From: JACKHO01 sp041398745
GTDB lineage: Bacteria; Planctomycetota; Planctomycetia; Planctomycetales; Planctomycetaceae
Direction: 5' to 3'
Assembly: GCA_041398745.1 (NCBI GenBank)
Contig: JAWKUB010000004.1
Coordinates: 372,001-436,000, forward strand
Length of the DNA stretch: 64,000 bases
Part shown: positions 17,053-26,284 of the stretch, one piece after another
How the letters are laid out: the number at the start of each line of letters is the position of its first letter
Position numbering within the stretch: the stretch's first letter is position 1
Position numbers and translations under genes: made by a program
The notes under the pieces: model-generated
The model's input: the letters and a program-made list of their open reading frames with translations, nothing else
Told to the model about the DNA's origin: nothing
Databases searched by the model: none

Positions 17053-18804
17053 TTGGTGTTTGCTTCCTTTCTGGTGATGACAGTGCTTCTCGCGGAGAGT
17101 TCGGAACTTTCGATGTCCATGTGGGTCACCCTGTTAGGTGGGTTGGCTCTGTTTCTGTACGGGCTGGACCTGCTGACCAGTGCGTTGAAAGTCATTTCGG
17201 GGGAGCGGCTGAAGTCGATTTTGGCGAAGTTGACATCGAATCGGTTCACGGCCGTTCTGGCGGGAATGTTTGTCACGTCCATTGTTCAGTCGTCTTCGGT
17301 GACGACCGTCCTGGTCGTGGGCTTCATCTCGGCCGGTCTCATGGAACTGACGCAGGCCATTGGCGTCATTATGGGGGCAGAAATTGGGACCACGGTAACG
17401 GCCCAGATTATTGCATTCAAAGTGACCAAAGCGGCCCTGGCACTGGTCGCCGCGGGTTTCACCATTCGGTTTGTCGCGAAGCGCGAGCGTTTGCGTCAGT
17501 TCGGCACCATGCTGTTCGGACTGGGACTGGTTTTTTATGGAATGAACGTCATGAGCGACGCCACAGATCCGCTGCGTGACTACCCGCCATTCATTGAAGC
17601 TGCGCAGCACTTGGACAGCGCGTTTTTGGCCATTTTGCTCTCCGCCATATTCACAGCCATCATTCAAAGTTCGTCTGCCACAACTGTGCTGATTATCGTA
17701 TTGGCTGGGCAGGGGCTCATTACGCTCGATCAGGCCATTCCACTGGTGTTTGGCGCGAACATTGGTACCTGCGTTACTGCGCTGCTGGCTGCCATTGGAA
17801 AACCCCGGGAAGCGGTACGTGCGGCATTGGTCCATATTGTGTTCAACACGCTCGGCGTAATGCTGTGGTTTGGATTTATTGGTCAACTCGCCTGGCTGGT
17901 GAGTCAAATGTCGAGTGAAACGACGCGCCAAATCGCTCATGCCCATACCGTGTTTAATGTGACAAACACGTGCGTGTTCATTTGGTTTACACATCCTTTG
18001 GCTCGGCTGGTCACATGGCTGGTTCCAGAGCGCCCTGAGGCAGCCCCGCAGCCAGCGTTGCCAAAGTACCTCGACACAATTCTCCTGCAAACGCCGAGTC
18101 TGGCCATGGACTCGGTGCGGCGCGAGCTGGGGCATTTGGGAGAGATTACATTGACAATGGTACGTGGCGCCATGACGGGTGCCATCCACGGAACAAAACA
18201 GGAGCTGGAAGATTTGGCCAAGATGGACGATGACGTTGATGCCCTGCACGGCGAAATTGTCACTTATCTTGGCCAGTTGTCGCAGCAAACCTCGTCTGAC
18301 AAGGAGTCATCCCGCCTGCACGACTATTTGTTGATGGCGAACTATTTCGAAAGTGTGGGGGACTTGGTTTCTGTCAATGTTGTGCCGACAGGACACGCCC
18401 GTCGTCACGCGAAGTTGGTTGTCAGTCCGGAAACAGAAGACCACCTCCAGGCAATTCACCACAAGGTTTGCTGGGCATTGGAATTGGCCGTACAAGCCCT
18501 GACGAACGAAGACACCGAACTCGCATCACAGGTGGCTGAAGCAAAATCGGCGGTCAATGCACTGGTGGAAGAGGCCGAGAGACACTTATCACGGCGCCTG
18601 ACGGCAACCGCACCGAACCGCCTGGTCGCCTACCGCACCGAGTCGGAACTGATGGAATACCTCAAACGCGTTTACTACTTCGCAAAACGAATTGCTCGAC
18701 TGGCAGCACACAACGACAAACAGGAAACGACCGCTATGCCGGAGCCAACATCCGAGGAACCCGGCGAAACAGAGGTTGCCACCAACGTTACCGACGACAT
18801 TTAA
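17053..18804 (+). CDS. Na/Pi cotransporter family protein with PhoU-like tail
   Basis: The product has up to 583 residues with the two inverted Na/Pi repeats typical of NptA/YjbB transporters: SIVQSSSVTTVLVVGFISAG and TAIIQSSSATTVLIIVLAGQ, each with the QSSS signature, within about nine membrane segments. Residues about 345-555 form a helical PhoU-like domain. The role is sodium-coupled phosphate movement across the inner membrane. The first codon is uncertain (TTG 17053, GTG 17056 and ATG 17077 are all in frame). No pho genes are next to it. Confidence 0.88.
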   Translation: MVFASFLVMTVLLAESSELSMSMWVTLLGGLALFLYGLDLLTSALKVISGERLKSILAKLTSNRFTAVLAGMFVTSIVQSSSVTTVLVVGFISAGLMELTQAIGVIMGAEIGTTVTAQIIAFKVTKAALALVAAGFTIRFVAKRERLRQFGTMLFGLGLVFYGMNVMSDATDPLRDYPPFIEAAQHLDSAFLAILLSAIFTAIIQSSSATTVLIIVLAGQGLITLDQAIPLVFGANIGTCVTALLAAIGKPREAVRAALVHIVFNTLGVMLWFGFIGQLAWLVSQMSSETTRQIAHAHTVFNVTNTCVFIWFTHPLARLVTWLVPERPEAAPQPALPKYLDTILLQTPSLAMDSVRRELGHLGEITLTMVRGAMTGAIHGTKQELEDLAKMDDDVDALHGEIVTYLGQLSQQTSSDKESSRLHDYLLMANYFESVGDLVSVNVVPTGHARRHAKLVVSPETEDHLQAIHHKVCWALELAVQALTNEDTELASQVAEAKSAVNALVEEAERHLSRRLTATAPNRLVAYRTESELMEYLKRVYYFAKRIARLAAHNDKQETTAMPEPTSEEPGETEVATNVTDDI

Positions 18805-18850
18805 TTTGCGGATGGACTGCAAAACGGTAAAACGCCCTCACCCCGGATGT

Positions 18851-19696
18851 TTACACGCAACAGTCGTCAAGGTTCCAACCGCACGATTTAAGGTGATCGA
18901 CGCTGGCCTGCATGCGGCGCTGGTATTCTTCGAGCGATGGTTCTGGCTCGCCCTCAATGCCCTCGACTTCGAGACTAATGGGCCCCTCATACCCCGCCTC
19001 TTCTAGCTTTTTGCGGACGGCCACGAAGTCGACGGCTCCACCTTCGCCGAGTGCAGGGAAGTGCCAGTCTTTGAAGCGACCGTTCGTGTCCTTGATGTGG
19101 ACATGGGACACCCAGTCCATAACCAATTCCAACTCGTCCATAAGGTTGGCGTTGGCGTTGTAGTAAAAAATATTGCCCGTATCGAAATTCACTCGAATGG
19201 CTGGATGATTGACGGCGTTCAGTGTTGCCAGCATGGCAGCAGCATCCTGGAATGCGCCGGGATGCGTTTCGCAGCAGTACGTAATTCCGCGTTCGGCAGC
19301 GGCATCACCAATACGTCGCAGGTTCTGAACGAGCCGTTCCTGTTCTTCCATGGTTTTCGCCTCGCCACCGCCAGCGACCACCAGCGTGACGCCAGCACGC
19401 TCTGCCAGTGCCAGTTTCTTCAGCGTGCGTTCAACGACTTCGGGATCCACCACGTTGCCACTGCTGATGTTGCAACTGCACACCTGCATGCCAGCGTCAT
19501 GGATTTTCTGGACAACGGCATCGACTTCTTCCAGCGTGCTGGCGTCCGTGAGCAGGGGCGTTTCCTTGAAGAACGAAGGGACACCCGAATTCTTGATGGG
19601 CAGTTCGAGACAGCGTACGCCAATTTGCGGCAAGTGTTCGATCGCGGCCTCGGGGCCGAACCGACCATAACTGTTGGGGAAGCAGGCGAGTTGCAT
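18851..19696 (-). CDS. Sugar-phosphate isomerase/epimerase-like TIM barrel (cytoplasmic)
   Basis: From ATG 19696 the protein has 281 residues and starts MQLACFPNSYGRFGPEAAIE; further in-frame starts exist up to 19825, and 19723 is also plausible. There is no signal peptide. The AP-endonuclease-2-like barrel shows TLVVAGGG, YCCETHPG, RVNFDTGNIFYY and SHVHIKDTNG, which carry the metal ligands. It ends in a Cys-containing tail (LKSCGWNLDDCCV). The substrate is unknown. Unlike the homologue at 15094-16098 it is not exported. Confidence 0.82.
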   Translation of the reverse strand: MQLACFPNSYGRFGPEAAIEHLPQIGVRCLELPIKNSGVPSFFKETPLLTDASTLEEVDAVVQKIHDAGMQVCSCNISSGNVVDPEVVERTLKKLALAERAGVTLVVAGGGEAKTMEEQERLVQNLRRIGDAAAERGITYCCETHPGAFQDAAAMLATLNAVNHPAIRVNFDTGNIFYYNANANLMDELELVMDWVSHVHIKDTNGRFKDWHFPALGEGGAVDFVAVRKKLEEAGYEGPISLEVEGIEGEPEPSLEEYQRRMQASVDHLKSCGWNLDDCCV

Positions 19697-19796
19697 GTCT
19701 ATTCTTGCTGGCTGGCTGAACATGGTGAAGAACTCAACAACTTCAGCATGCCGCATTGTGGACTCAATTGCAAGAATCATGTCGGTTGATGACTTG

Positions 19797-21005
19797 CTAC
19801 TCTTCTTCGTCGATATCCCCACCAATCATTTGCTGCATCAGGTCACGTAAATCGTCCGGAATAGGCCCAGCTTCTGCCGCCCGCTGTTGTAACTCTGCCA
19901 TCATTTGAGCTTTGAGCTGTTCAAGGTGTGCGACTGACTGCTTAATTTCATCTGGCGCGTCTTCCATTCCGCCCAGCACATCGGCCTGCCCCTGAAGGAG
20001 GTTGAACATTTCCATCATCATTTGGGGGGCGAAGGCCTCCAACTCCGCTTCGTCCATGTCCTCAATGCGGTCCTGGTACTGTTCTCCAGCAATTGTGCTG
20101 GCCGGCGGCTCGCCTCCCAGGATTTCGCGTCGCAGTTCTTCGAGTTTTGCTCGGTTCGTCGACTCGTAGGACGCGTAAACCGGCACTCCAGATGAGCGCC
20201 CATTCTTCCAGCCCCGTGAAGTCTTGCGAGACGTCTCCCAGAAAATGGTTTCTTCTTCACTGTCATCAGCACTCGACTGCAGTAGCATTTGGAAGGTCGC
20301 ATTGGGAGCAGGACGGAACGAACTGATGGAACAGAAACTACCACTGATGGGCCTGGTCACCCGGCAAAGTGAGAGTTCTTCCCCTTCCAGGCCAGCACTG
20401 TGAGTCCACAGAACCAACTCAGTTGCCGTCGAATAGAGCTTCTGCTCAAGCGTTGTTGTCATGTCACCGTAAGTGGCTGTAATGACTTCCTTGGCAATCA
20501 GCGGCAAATGGACCGGGTCGGCTACGGTGGGCGCATCCTCCACTTTCACAAGCGACTGGACGTATTCCTCAAACGTACAGTTCAGAGGAGTGAAATCGAA
20601 GCATTCCTGGTCGATCCACATGAGAGTGGGCTCGCCGTTGGCAAAGCATTCGTTGTAATTGAGGGCGAGACATGTATGGCCGCTGTCGTCACCGCCAATT
20701 CCAACGAGGAGGTCAGCATCGCCATATTCTTCCTCGAAATCCTCATCGAAGAGGTAGTCGTCCTCTTCGTCAAAACCCCAAACGTTCCGGGCGCGCTGCA
20801 CCTTGCACCATCCGTCAGATGAAATGGGCCAGAACGTGACTGTGTCGGCGACTTCGACCATGCCACCATTCTGAATTCGGTACAGGTCCTTCAGCAGTCC
20901 CGGAAGTTTGATACCAAATTCTGTTTCCAATTGATCAAAGTCCTGGTCCGTCGCGGGAGGTGCCTCGCTCGTGCCGTCGGCCCAAAAATGATTGACGTCA
21001 AACAT
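19797..21005 (-). CDS. SUKH (SMI1/KNR4-family) domain protein with long C-terminal extension
   Basis: Residues about 18-160 form a SUKH domain: FDQLETEFGIKLPGLLKDLY, then QNGGMVEVA, LVGIGGDDSGHTCLALNY and the final FEEYVQSL. The remaining 240 residues are unlike the family; they include an acidic stretch and end in GGDIDEEE. ATG 21005 has a GGAG ribosome site. SUKH proteins often act as immunity proteins or as housekeeping scaffold factors; no toxin is beside this one. The extension is unrecognised. Confidence 0.75.
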   Translation of the reverse strand: MFDVNHFWADGTSEAPPATDQDFDQLETEFGIKLPGLLKDLYRIQNGGMVEVADTVTFWPISSDGWCKVQRARNVWGFDEEDDYLFDEDFEEEYGDADLLVGIGGDDSGHTCLALNYNECFANGEPTLMWIDQECFDFTPLNCTFEEYVQSLVKVEDAPTVADPVHLPLIAKEVITATYGDMTTTLEQKLYSTATELVLWTHSAGLEGEELSLCRVTRPISGSFCSISSFRPAPNATFQMLLQSSADDSEEETIFWETSRKTSRGWKNGRSSGVPVYASYESTNRAKLEELRREILGGEPPASTIAGEQYQDRIEDMDEAELEAFAPQMMMEMFNLLQGQADVLGGMEDAPDEIKQSVAHLEQLKAQMMAELQQRAAEAGPIPDDLRDLMQQMIGGDIDEEE

Positions 21006-21288
21006 GTCAGGACTCCACGGAATTTCACTAGTGACGGGAACTTTCGGCTTGCCTCATCACAATTTTGGCACGTTTCCGAGGTTGATTCTGCCATGTCTCG
21101 TCTCGTTTTGAAAGCAGTAACACCGGAAGGTCACGGTTAGTCGGACAAGACACAATTTTCGCCCTGGACTTTTTGTCGTAACTCGTTGGCGGGATTGCGA
21201 AAAGCCGCTTCGTCAGCGACAATTGAAGGTTCGACGGAGAAACTTGTTTGTCGGGTATGCCGAGTTCGGCGGTTGGAACTAATTGATA

Positions 21289-22044
21289 ATGGAAAAGCTC
21301 ATTGCCTTCGAATGGGGTTCCGTAAGCATTACGGGGAACTACCGCGAGAATAATGAAGACAATTGCCACATCGACTCGGGGGCGAGGTTCTTCCTCGTAG
21401 CCGATGGTATGGGCGGGCAGAGCGCTGGGGAAAAGGCGAGCGAACTGGCCGTCGAGCTGATTTCGGAGAAGCTGGAGCAGTGGATTGACTTTGCCGGGCC
21501 AGCCGAGAACGACGTCATTGAAAGCATCGACAAGGCAGTCAGCCACGCCAACATGGAAATCATGGCGTTGGGCGAACTCGATCCCAGCTACAAGAACATG
21601 GGAACGACCATTACGTTCCTGGTTTCGGTAGGTGGTCAGCTTTACATTGGCGGAGTCGGAGACAGCCGTGTCTACATGCTGCGAGACGGAAAACTGGATC
21701 AGCTCACAGAAGACCATTCGCTCACGCAGGCACTATTGAAGGCCGGGACGATTACCCCCGAAGAAGCCGCAACGCACCGTTACAAGAACGTCCTGTATCG
21801 GTATCTGGGAACAAAAGAAGGCAGCTCTGGGACAACGCCGACCAAACTGCAACCGCAAGCTGGTGACCGCTTCATGCTCTGCTCCGATGGCGTCACAGAC
21901 GGCGTCTCGAACGACGAAATCCTCGATATCCTGAGAAATGAACCGTCCTCTCAAGCGGCAGCGGAAAAGCTGGTTGAGGCTGCCCAGGAAGGTGGTTCGA
22001 AGGACAACATCACCTGTGTCGTCGTCTCGGTCAAATCGGCGTAG
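21289..22044 (+). CDS. PP2C-family Ser/Thr protein phosphatase
   Basis: The 251-residue cytoplasmic enzyme has the full set of PP2C metal motifs: RENNEDNCHI, FLVADGMGGQSAG, IGGVGDSRVYMLRDG, LCSDGVTDG and the final SKDNITCVVV. It probably reverses phosphorylation by Hanks-type kinases such as those encoded at 10390 and 26285, but no kinase is adjacent. ATG 21289 is preferred to TTG 21283. Maf follows after 9 bp. Confidence 0.93.
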   Translation: MEKLIAFEWGSVSITGNYRENNEDNCHIDSGARFFLVADGMGGQSAGEKASELAVELISEKLEQWIDFAGPAENDVIESIDKAVSHANMEIMALGELDPSYKNMGTTITFLVSVGGQLYIGGVGDSRVYMLRDGKLDQLTEDHSLTQALLKAGTITPEEAATHRYKNVLYRYLGTKEGSSGTTPTKLQPQAGDRFMLCSDGVTDGVSNDEILDILRNEPSSQAAAEKLVEAAQEGGSKDNITCVVVSVKSA

Positions 22045-22053
22045 CGGGCTGCC

Positions 22054-22683
22054 ATGTCGATTCCATTCGTTCTGGCGTCGCGATCTCCCCGGCGACTCGA
22101 ACTGCTGCAACTCATCCTTGGCGACACCGCCATTGAGGTCTGCCCTCCGCCCGATCCGGAAGAAGCTGGATTCGAAGACGCTACAACTCTCGATGAAATC
22201 GTCCATATCCTGAAGTCCAATGCGACTCACAAGGCCAACCAGGTCTTGGCAGAACGTGAAGGACGCAAGGCCGTCATTGTCAGTGCAGATACGGTCATCA
22301 TCGGCAAAGACTCGGAGAGTGGCGAATTGAAGGTACTCGGACAGCCACCCGAATCTGATTGGCAGCCAACGGTTCGCCAGTGGTTCGAGACGTATTACTT
22401 TGGACGCACGCATTTCGCCGCCACAGCCGTCACGCTGATGACTCCCAAAGGAGACTGCACGTTTCATGTGTTGACGAAAGTCAAAATGTGCGCCGCAGAT
22501 AGTGAAATGCTCGAGTGGTACCTGCACACTGGTGAGTCGGTCGGCAAAGCAGGGGGCTACGCCATTCAAGGGGCCGCCAGCATTTTTGTCGAAGCAGTGC
22601 AGGGGAGTCTCAGCAATGTTATTGGACTTCCCATCCGCGAAACACGACAGGCATTGTTGTCGCTCGACGTGTTGCCGGGATAG
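22054..22683 (+). CDS. maf: Maf-family nucleoside triphosphate pyrophosphatase
   Basis: The 209-residue protein shows the Maf signatures: N-terminal LASRSPRRLELL, central VSADTVI and C-terminal GGYAIQGAASIFVEAVQGS followed by SNVIGLPI. The enzyme hydrolyses non-canonical or modified NTPs (dTTP/UTP or 7-methyl-GTP subgroups) in the cytoplasm. It has an unusually long middle segment (GKDSESGELKVLGQPPESDW). It forms a two-gene unit with the PP2C phosphatase. Confidence 0.9.
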   Translation: MSIPFVLASRSPRRLELLQLILGDTAIEVCPPPDPEEAGFEDATTLDEIVHILKSNATHKANQVLAEREGRKAVIVSADTVIIGKDSESGELKVLGQPPESDWQPTVRQWFETYYFGRTHFAATAVTLMTPKGDCTFHVLTKVKMCAADSEMLEWYLHTGESVGKAGGYAIQGAASIFVEAVQGSLSNVIGLPIRETRQALLSLDVLPG

Positions 22684-22689
22684 ACAGCG

Positions 22690-22732
22690 CAAACAAAAAC
22701 AGCGTTCTCCGGATGACCGAAAAACGCTGTCT
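22690..22732 (-). terminator. Intrinsic terminator of the ffh-rpsP-trmD-rplS cluster
   Basis: ACAGCGTT (22699-22706) pairs with AACGCTGT (22723-22730), with an inner CGG/CCG extension. On the minus strand the stem is followed by TTTTTGTTTG, a good U-run. It sits 26 bp after the rplS stop. On the + strand it may also end the maf transcript, which stops at 22683. Confidence 0.8.
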
Positions 22733-22755
22733 GTTTGAATTCAAATAACTGCGAA

Positions 22756-23139
22756 TCAGGCGTTGGTTTCTGATTCCCAGGGTTTCGCACGACGCTCTTT
22801 GAGTCGTGTGGCCTTACCAACGCGATCACGCAGGTAGAACAGTTTGGCACGACGCACGCGAGCGTGACGCTTCACGACGACTTCGGCCACCTTAGGTGAG
22901 TTCACAGGGAAGGTTCGCTCGACACCTTCACCAGCCACAATGCGGCGAACGGTGAAGTTTTCGTTCACGCCAGCACCACGCATGGCAATAACCACGCCAG
23001 TGAAGACCTGGATACGCTCTTTATCGCCTTCGAGGATTCGGGTGTGCACGTCGACCGTGTCACCAATGGTGAAGTTCAGTTTGTTTTCTCGCAGGCTGGA
23101 TTGCTCAGCAACCCCGAGGAGTTTGTGACGTCCGCGCAT
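22756..23139 (-). CDS. rplS: 50S ribosomal protein L19
   Basis: The 127-residue protein contains the L19 core: FTIGDTVDVHTRILEGDKER, VFTGVVIAMRGAGVNENFTV and ARVRRAKLFYLRDRVGKATR. It is close to the usual length of about 115-130. It is the last gene of the conserved ffh-rpsP-trmD-rplS cluster and is followed by a terminator. Confidence 0.96.
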   Translation of the reverse strand: MRGRHKLLGVAEQSSLRENKLNFTIGDTVDVHTRILEGDKERIQVFTGVVIAMRGAGVNENFTVRRIVAGEGVERTFPVNSPKVAEVVVKRHARVRRAKLFYLRDRVGKATRLKERRAKPWESETNA

Positions 23140-23279
23140 GATTTCTCATTCCTTAAGTTCAACAGGTTTCGAATTGTCGCGAGCGGTGCCAACCGGGAGG
23201 AATGCACATCGCCTTTCAGACCAAGAGGCCTGTTACGTCTCACCTCCGAGACCTTCAGACAGCCTTCCGGCTGGCCGAA

Positions 23280-23963
23280 CTATGAGTCGAGCAAGTCCTG
23301 CCGCCGCTGTTGCGTACGCTGCAGACTTTGTTCGGCTCTCCAGGCGGCAATCGCCTGGTGATTCCCACTCAGCAGAACCTCGGGAACTTCCATTCCCCGA
23401 AACTCTCTCGGTCGGGTGTATTGTGGATACTCCAAAATACCCGACTCCGAAAAGGAATCGTATTTCGCACTCGCTTCATCTCCCAGAACTCCAGGAACAA
23501 GGCGAATGAGTGCATCAATCAGGAGCATGGCGGGGACTTCCCCTCCGTTGCAAATGAAGTCTCCGGCAGATACCTCCAGAGGCTCCAATCCGCGACTGAT
23601 GCGGTCATCAAATCCTTCGTATCGTCCGCATAACAGCAACAGGCGTTGCTCCGTGGACAATTCTTCAATCAACTTCTGATCCAGCCGCCGACCTTGGGGC
23701 GACAGCATAATCAGCTTGCCGGGGGATTCCCCCTCAACCTGAACCGCTTCGACACAGTCATAGACCGGTTCGCAGCGAATCAACATTCCGGGACCACCAC
23801 CGTACGGGGTGTCGTCCACTGACTTATGTCGTCCCGACGCCCATTCGCGAAAGTCCCATAAATGAACGTCGACCAAGCCTGCGTCGATGGCTTTCTTCAG
23901 CAGGCTCTGCCCCAGGTATCCGTCGAAGATTCCTGGAAACAGCGTCAGAACGTCGAACCTCAT
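23280..23963 (-). CDS. trmD: tRNA (guanine-N1)-methyltransferase TrmD
   Basis: From ATG 23963 the 227-residue protein begins MRFDVLTLFPGIFDGYLGQS and has the SPOUT trefoil-knot motifs LLLCGRYEGFDDRI, SAGDFICNGGEVPAMLLIDA and PGVLGDEAS. It methylates G37 of tRNAs reading CNN codons. It lies between rpsP (79-bp gap) and rplS, as in most bacteria. Confidence 0.96.
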   Translation of the reverse strand: MRFDVLTLFPGIFDGYLGQSLLKKAIDAGLVDVHLWDFREWASGRHKSVDDTPYGGGPGMLIRCEPVYDCVEAVQVEGESPGKLIMLSPQGRRLDQKLIEELSTEQRLLLLCGRYEGFDDRISRGLEPLEVSAGDFICNGGEVPAMLLIDALIRLVPGVLGDEASAKYDSFSESGILEYPQYTRPREFRGMEVPEVLLSGNHQAIAAWRAEQSLQRTQQRRQDLLDS

Positions 23964-24042
23964 GACCTTGCGTCGCAATGAACGTGTCGGGTGTTTCCGG
24001 CCTGTAACAGTGACGGATCACCATCACAAGCCAGAGGAAAAC

Positions 24043-24411
24043 CTAACCTTCAGCGCCTTCTTCGGCTGGTGCCTCTTCGCCTTCAGCGGCAGGAGCTTCA
24101 GCAACTGGCTCAGGCTTGACCTGAGGAGCCATCATCGGAGGCGGTTCCTTAACGGTTCCCCAGTCGCCATCCTTGAATTTGCGAATCAACACAGCCACTT
24201 TGTCTGAAGGCTGAGCGCCAACCGACAACCAGTGCTCGATGCGATCCATTTTCAAACTGACGCGACCGGCCTTGTCTTTGACCGACGTGTCATACGTACC
24301 AACTTCCTCGATGGCCTTGCCATTACGAGGCTTGCGCTGATCCATCACACAAATGCGGTAAAAGGGACGATGCGTCCGCCCCATTCGTTTCATCCGAATT
24401 CGAACTGCCAC
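24043..24411 (-). CDS. rpsP: 30S ribosomal protein S16 with acidic C-terminal tail
   Basis: The GTG at 24411 is preceded by GGAG seven bases upstream and gives the canonical start VAVRIRMKRMGRTHRPFYR. The core ends near residue 82; a tail of about 40 residues rich in Pro, Ala and Glu follows (PVAEAPAAEGEEAPAEEGAE). The tail is longer than in most bacteria, which usually have S16 of 80-90 residues. A longer in-frame reading upstream is not supported. Confidence 0.94.
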   Translation of the reverse strand: MAVRIRMKRMGRTHRPFYRICVMDQRKPRNGKAIEEVGTYDTSVKDKAGRVSLKMDRIEHWLSVGAQPSDKVAVLIRKFKDGDWGTVKEPPPMMAPQVKPEPVAEAPAAEGEEAPAEEGAEG

Positions 24412-24539
24412 TACGTAACTCCAAACTCGTTTCCTTGAGGGGTCTCGCGACCCAAAACTAAAACACGAGGTAACCACCCCAAGCCGACCGGCCACAGCGA
24501 ATCCAATCCACTCTGGTAGTCGTACAGTAAGTTGTTTCC

Positions 24540-26024
24540 CTACTTACGCTTATTCTTTTTACGCTGCTGCTTGGCTCGTTTCCGTTCCTGCTTTTTCTTG
24601 TCGCGGGCAACGTTACGATCAGCCTGCTGCTTTGTACTTCCTTTGACCTTCGCCATTTTGGCGTTGGGATTCATCATCGCCCCCTGCATTTGTTGTGCAG
24701 CTTTGAGGCGATCGGACATACCCATCCCCATCATGTCCTTCATCATGCCTGCCATGCCCTTGAATTGCTTGAGCAGGTCATTGATTTCGGCGGGATCGGT
24801 GCCACTGCCGCGCGCAATGCGATTGCGGCGCGAACGGTCAATTCTGTCAGGATTTTGGCGTTCGTCAAGCGTCATGGACTGAATGATTGCTTTGATTCGC
24901 TTAACGTCCTTATCCGGGTCCATTCCATCCATCGCATCCATGGCCTGAGCCATCTGTCCCATACCCGGGATGAGTTTCAGGAGACTCTTCATCGAGCCCA
25001 TGCGAGAAATTTGCTCCATCGAGCGGAGAAAATCGTCCAGCGTGAACCGACCGGCTGCCATTTTCTCCTGCTGGCGGGCCATTTCCTCCTGATCCAGCAC
25101 CTTGGTAGCCGTCTCCAGAAGTGTCGCCAAATCCCCTTGTCCGATAAGGCGTTGCGCCATTCGATCGGGGTGAAATGGCTCCAGGCGATCCATTTGTTCG
25201 CCAACCCCGATGTACTTAATCGGGACGCCGGTCACGGCTTTCACCGACAACGCCGCACCGCCACGCGTGTCGCCATCGAGCTTCGACAGGATGACTCCAT
25301 CGAGCTCCAAAGCGTCGTTAAACACCTTGGCACTGTTGACCGCATCCTGCCCGGTCATGGCGTCGCACACCAAAAGCACCTGGTGTGGCATCAATTTGTT
25401 GTCAATTTCCGTCAGCTCTTTCATTAGCGAGTCGTCAATGTGCAGACGACCGGCTGTGTCGAGGATGATGACGTCGCATTCGTACTGTCGAGACGCGTTT
25501 CTCGCGTTCTGGCAGACTTTGACCGGCGTGCTCTTGCCGGGATCTTCGGAGTAGACGGGAACTCCAATCCCTTCGCCGATGATTTTGAGCTGCTCAATAG
25601 CGGCGGGACGCTGAAGGTCGGCCGCGACCAGCATGGGCTTGTGCCCTTGTTCCTTCAGCATGCGGGCCAGCTTGCCGCAAGTCGTCGTTTTACCCGCTCC
25701 CTGGAGGCCGCACATCATGATGACGGCCACTTCGCCACGACGAATAGCGATGGAATGATCGACCGGCCCCATGAGGTCGACCAGATCCTTGTACACAATC
25801 CCGATGATTTGCTCGCCCGGCTTCAGCGATTTCAAAACCTGATCGCCGACGGACTTTTCCGTCACCCGTTTACAGAAATCGCGAGCGACGTCGTAGTTGA
25901 CGTCCGCTTCGAGCAACGCCTGCCGAACCTTTGTCATCCCTTCTTTGATGTTCGACTCGGTCAACTTCCCCCGCATCAAATTGCCGAGGGACTCTGTCAG
26001 GCTCTGAGTAATCGATTCAAACAT
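24540..26024 (-). CDS. ffh: Signal recognition particle protein Ffh
   Basis: The 494-residue GTPase has the N domain, then the G domain with GLQGAGKTTTCGKLA, LDTAGRLHIDD and SKLDGDTRGGAA, then a Met-rich M domain (GMAGMMKDMMGMGMSD) for signal-sequence and 4.5S RNA binding. The C-terminus is strongly basic (KKKQERKRAKQQRKKNKRK). It delivers nascent membrane proteins to FtsY. It leads the ffh-rpsP-trmD-rplS cluster. Confidence 0.96.
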   Translation of the reverse strand: MFESITQSLTESLGNLMRGKLTESNIKEGMTKVRQALLEADVNYDVARDFCKRVTEKSVGDQVLKSLKPGEQIIGIVYKDLVDLMGPVDHSIAIRRGEVAVIMMCGLQGAGKTTTCGKLARMLKEQGHKPMLVAADLQRPAAIEQLKIIGEGIGVPVYSEDPGKSTPVKVCQNARNASRQYECDVIILDTAGRLHIDDSLMKELTEIDNKLMPHQVLLVCDAMTGQDAVNSAKVFNDALELDGVILSKLDGDTRGGAALSVKAVTGVPIKYIGVGEQMDRLEPFHPDRMAQRLIGQGDLATLLETATKVLDQEEMARQQEKMAAGRFTLDDFLRSMEQISRMGSMKSLLKLIPGMGQMAQAMDAMDGMDPDKDVKRIKAIIQSMTLDERQNPDRIDRSRRNRIARGSGTDPAEINDLLKQFKGMAGMMKDMMGMGMSDRLKAAQQMQGAMMNPNAKMAKVKGSTKQQADRNVARDKKKQERKRAKQQRKKNKRK

Positions 26025-26284
26025 GGCAAACGCACAAACTCATCAACAAAGGCCACACCGGCCCAAAATGCACCAAAACCGGCATTCTAGCTGACCAAAC
26101 CCAAATTACCACAGGAGTTCTGTTCGTTACCAAGCATCGATTCTTGAGATGCAGCAAGCGTTTTATGTCCTCTTGCTTGAGTGGAACTATCCCCAACAGC
26201 CATCACGAGCCATTCGGAGGGCCTGCTTCATGGCAATCTGCGGATTGCCATGTTCCCGAGATTCAGCAACTTCCCGCACGAAGG

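Noticed and set aside
17134..18288. Large minus-strand open frame opposite the Na/Pi cotransporter
   Set aside because: It is antisense to a clear transporter gene and its translation has no domain.
19797..21005. SUKH protein as immunity partner of the 1-4450 toxin array
   Set aside because: It is 15 kb away on the other strand and surrounded by housekeeping genes.
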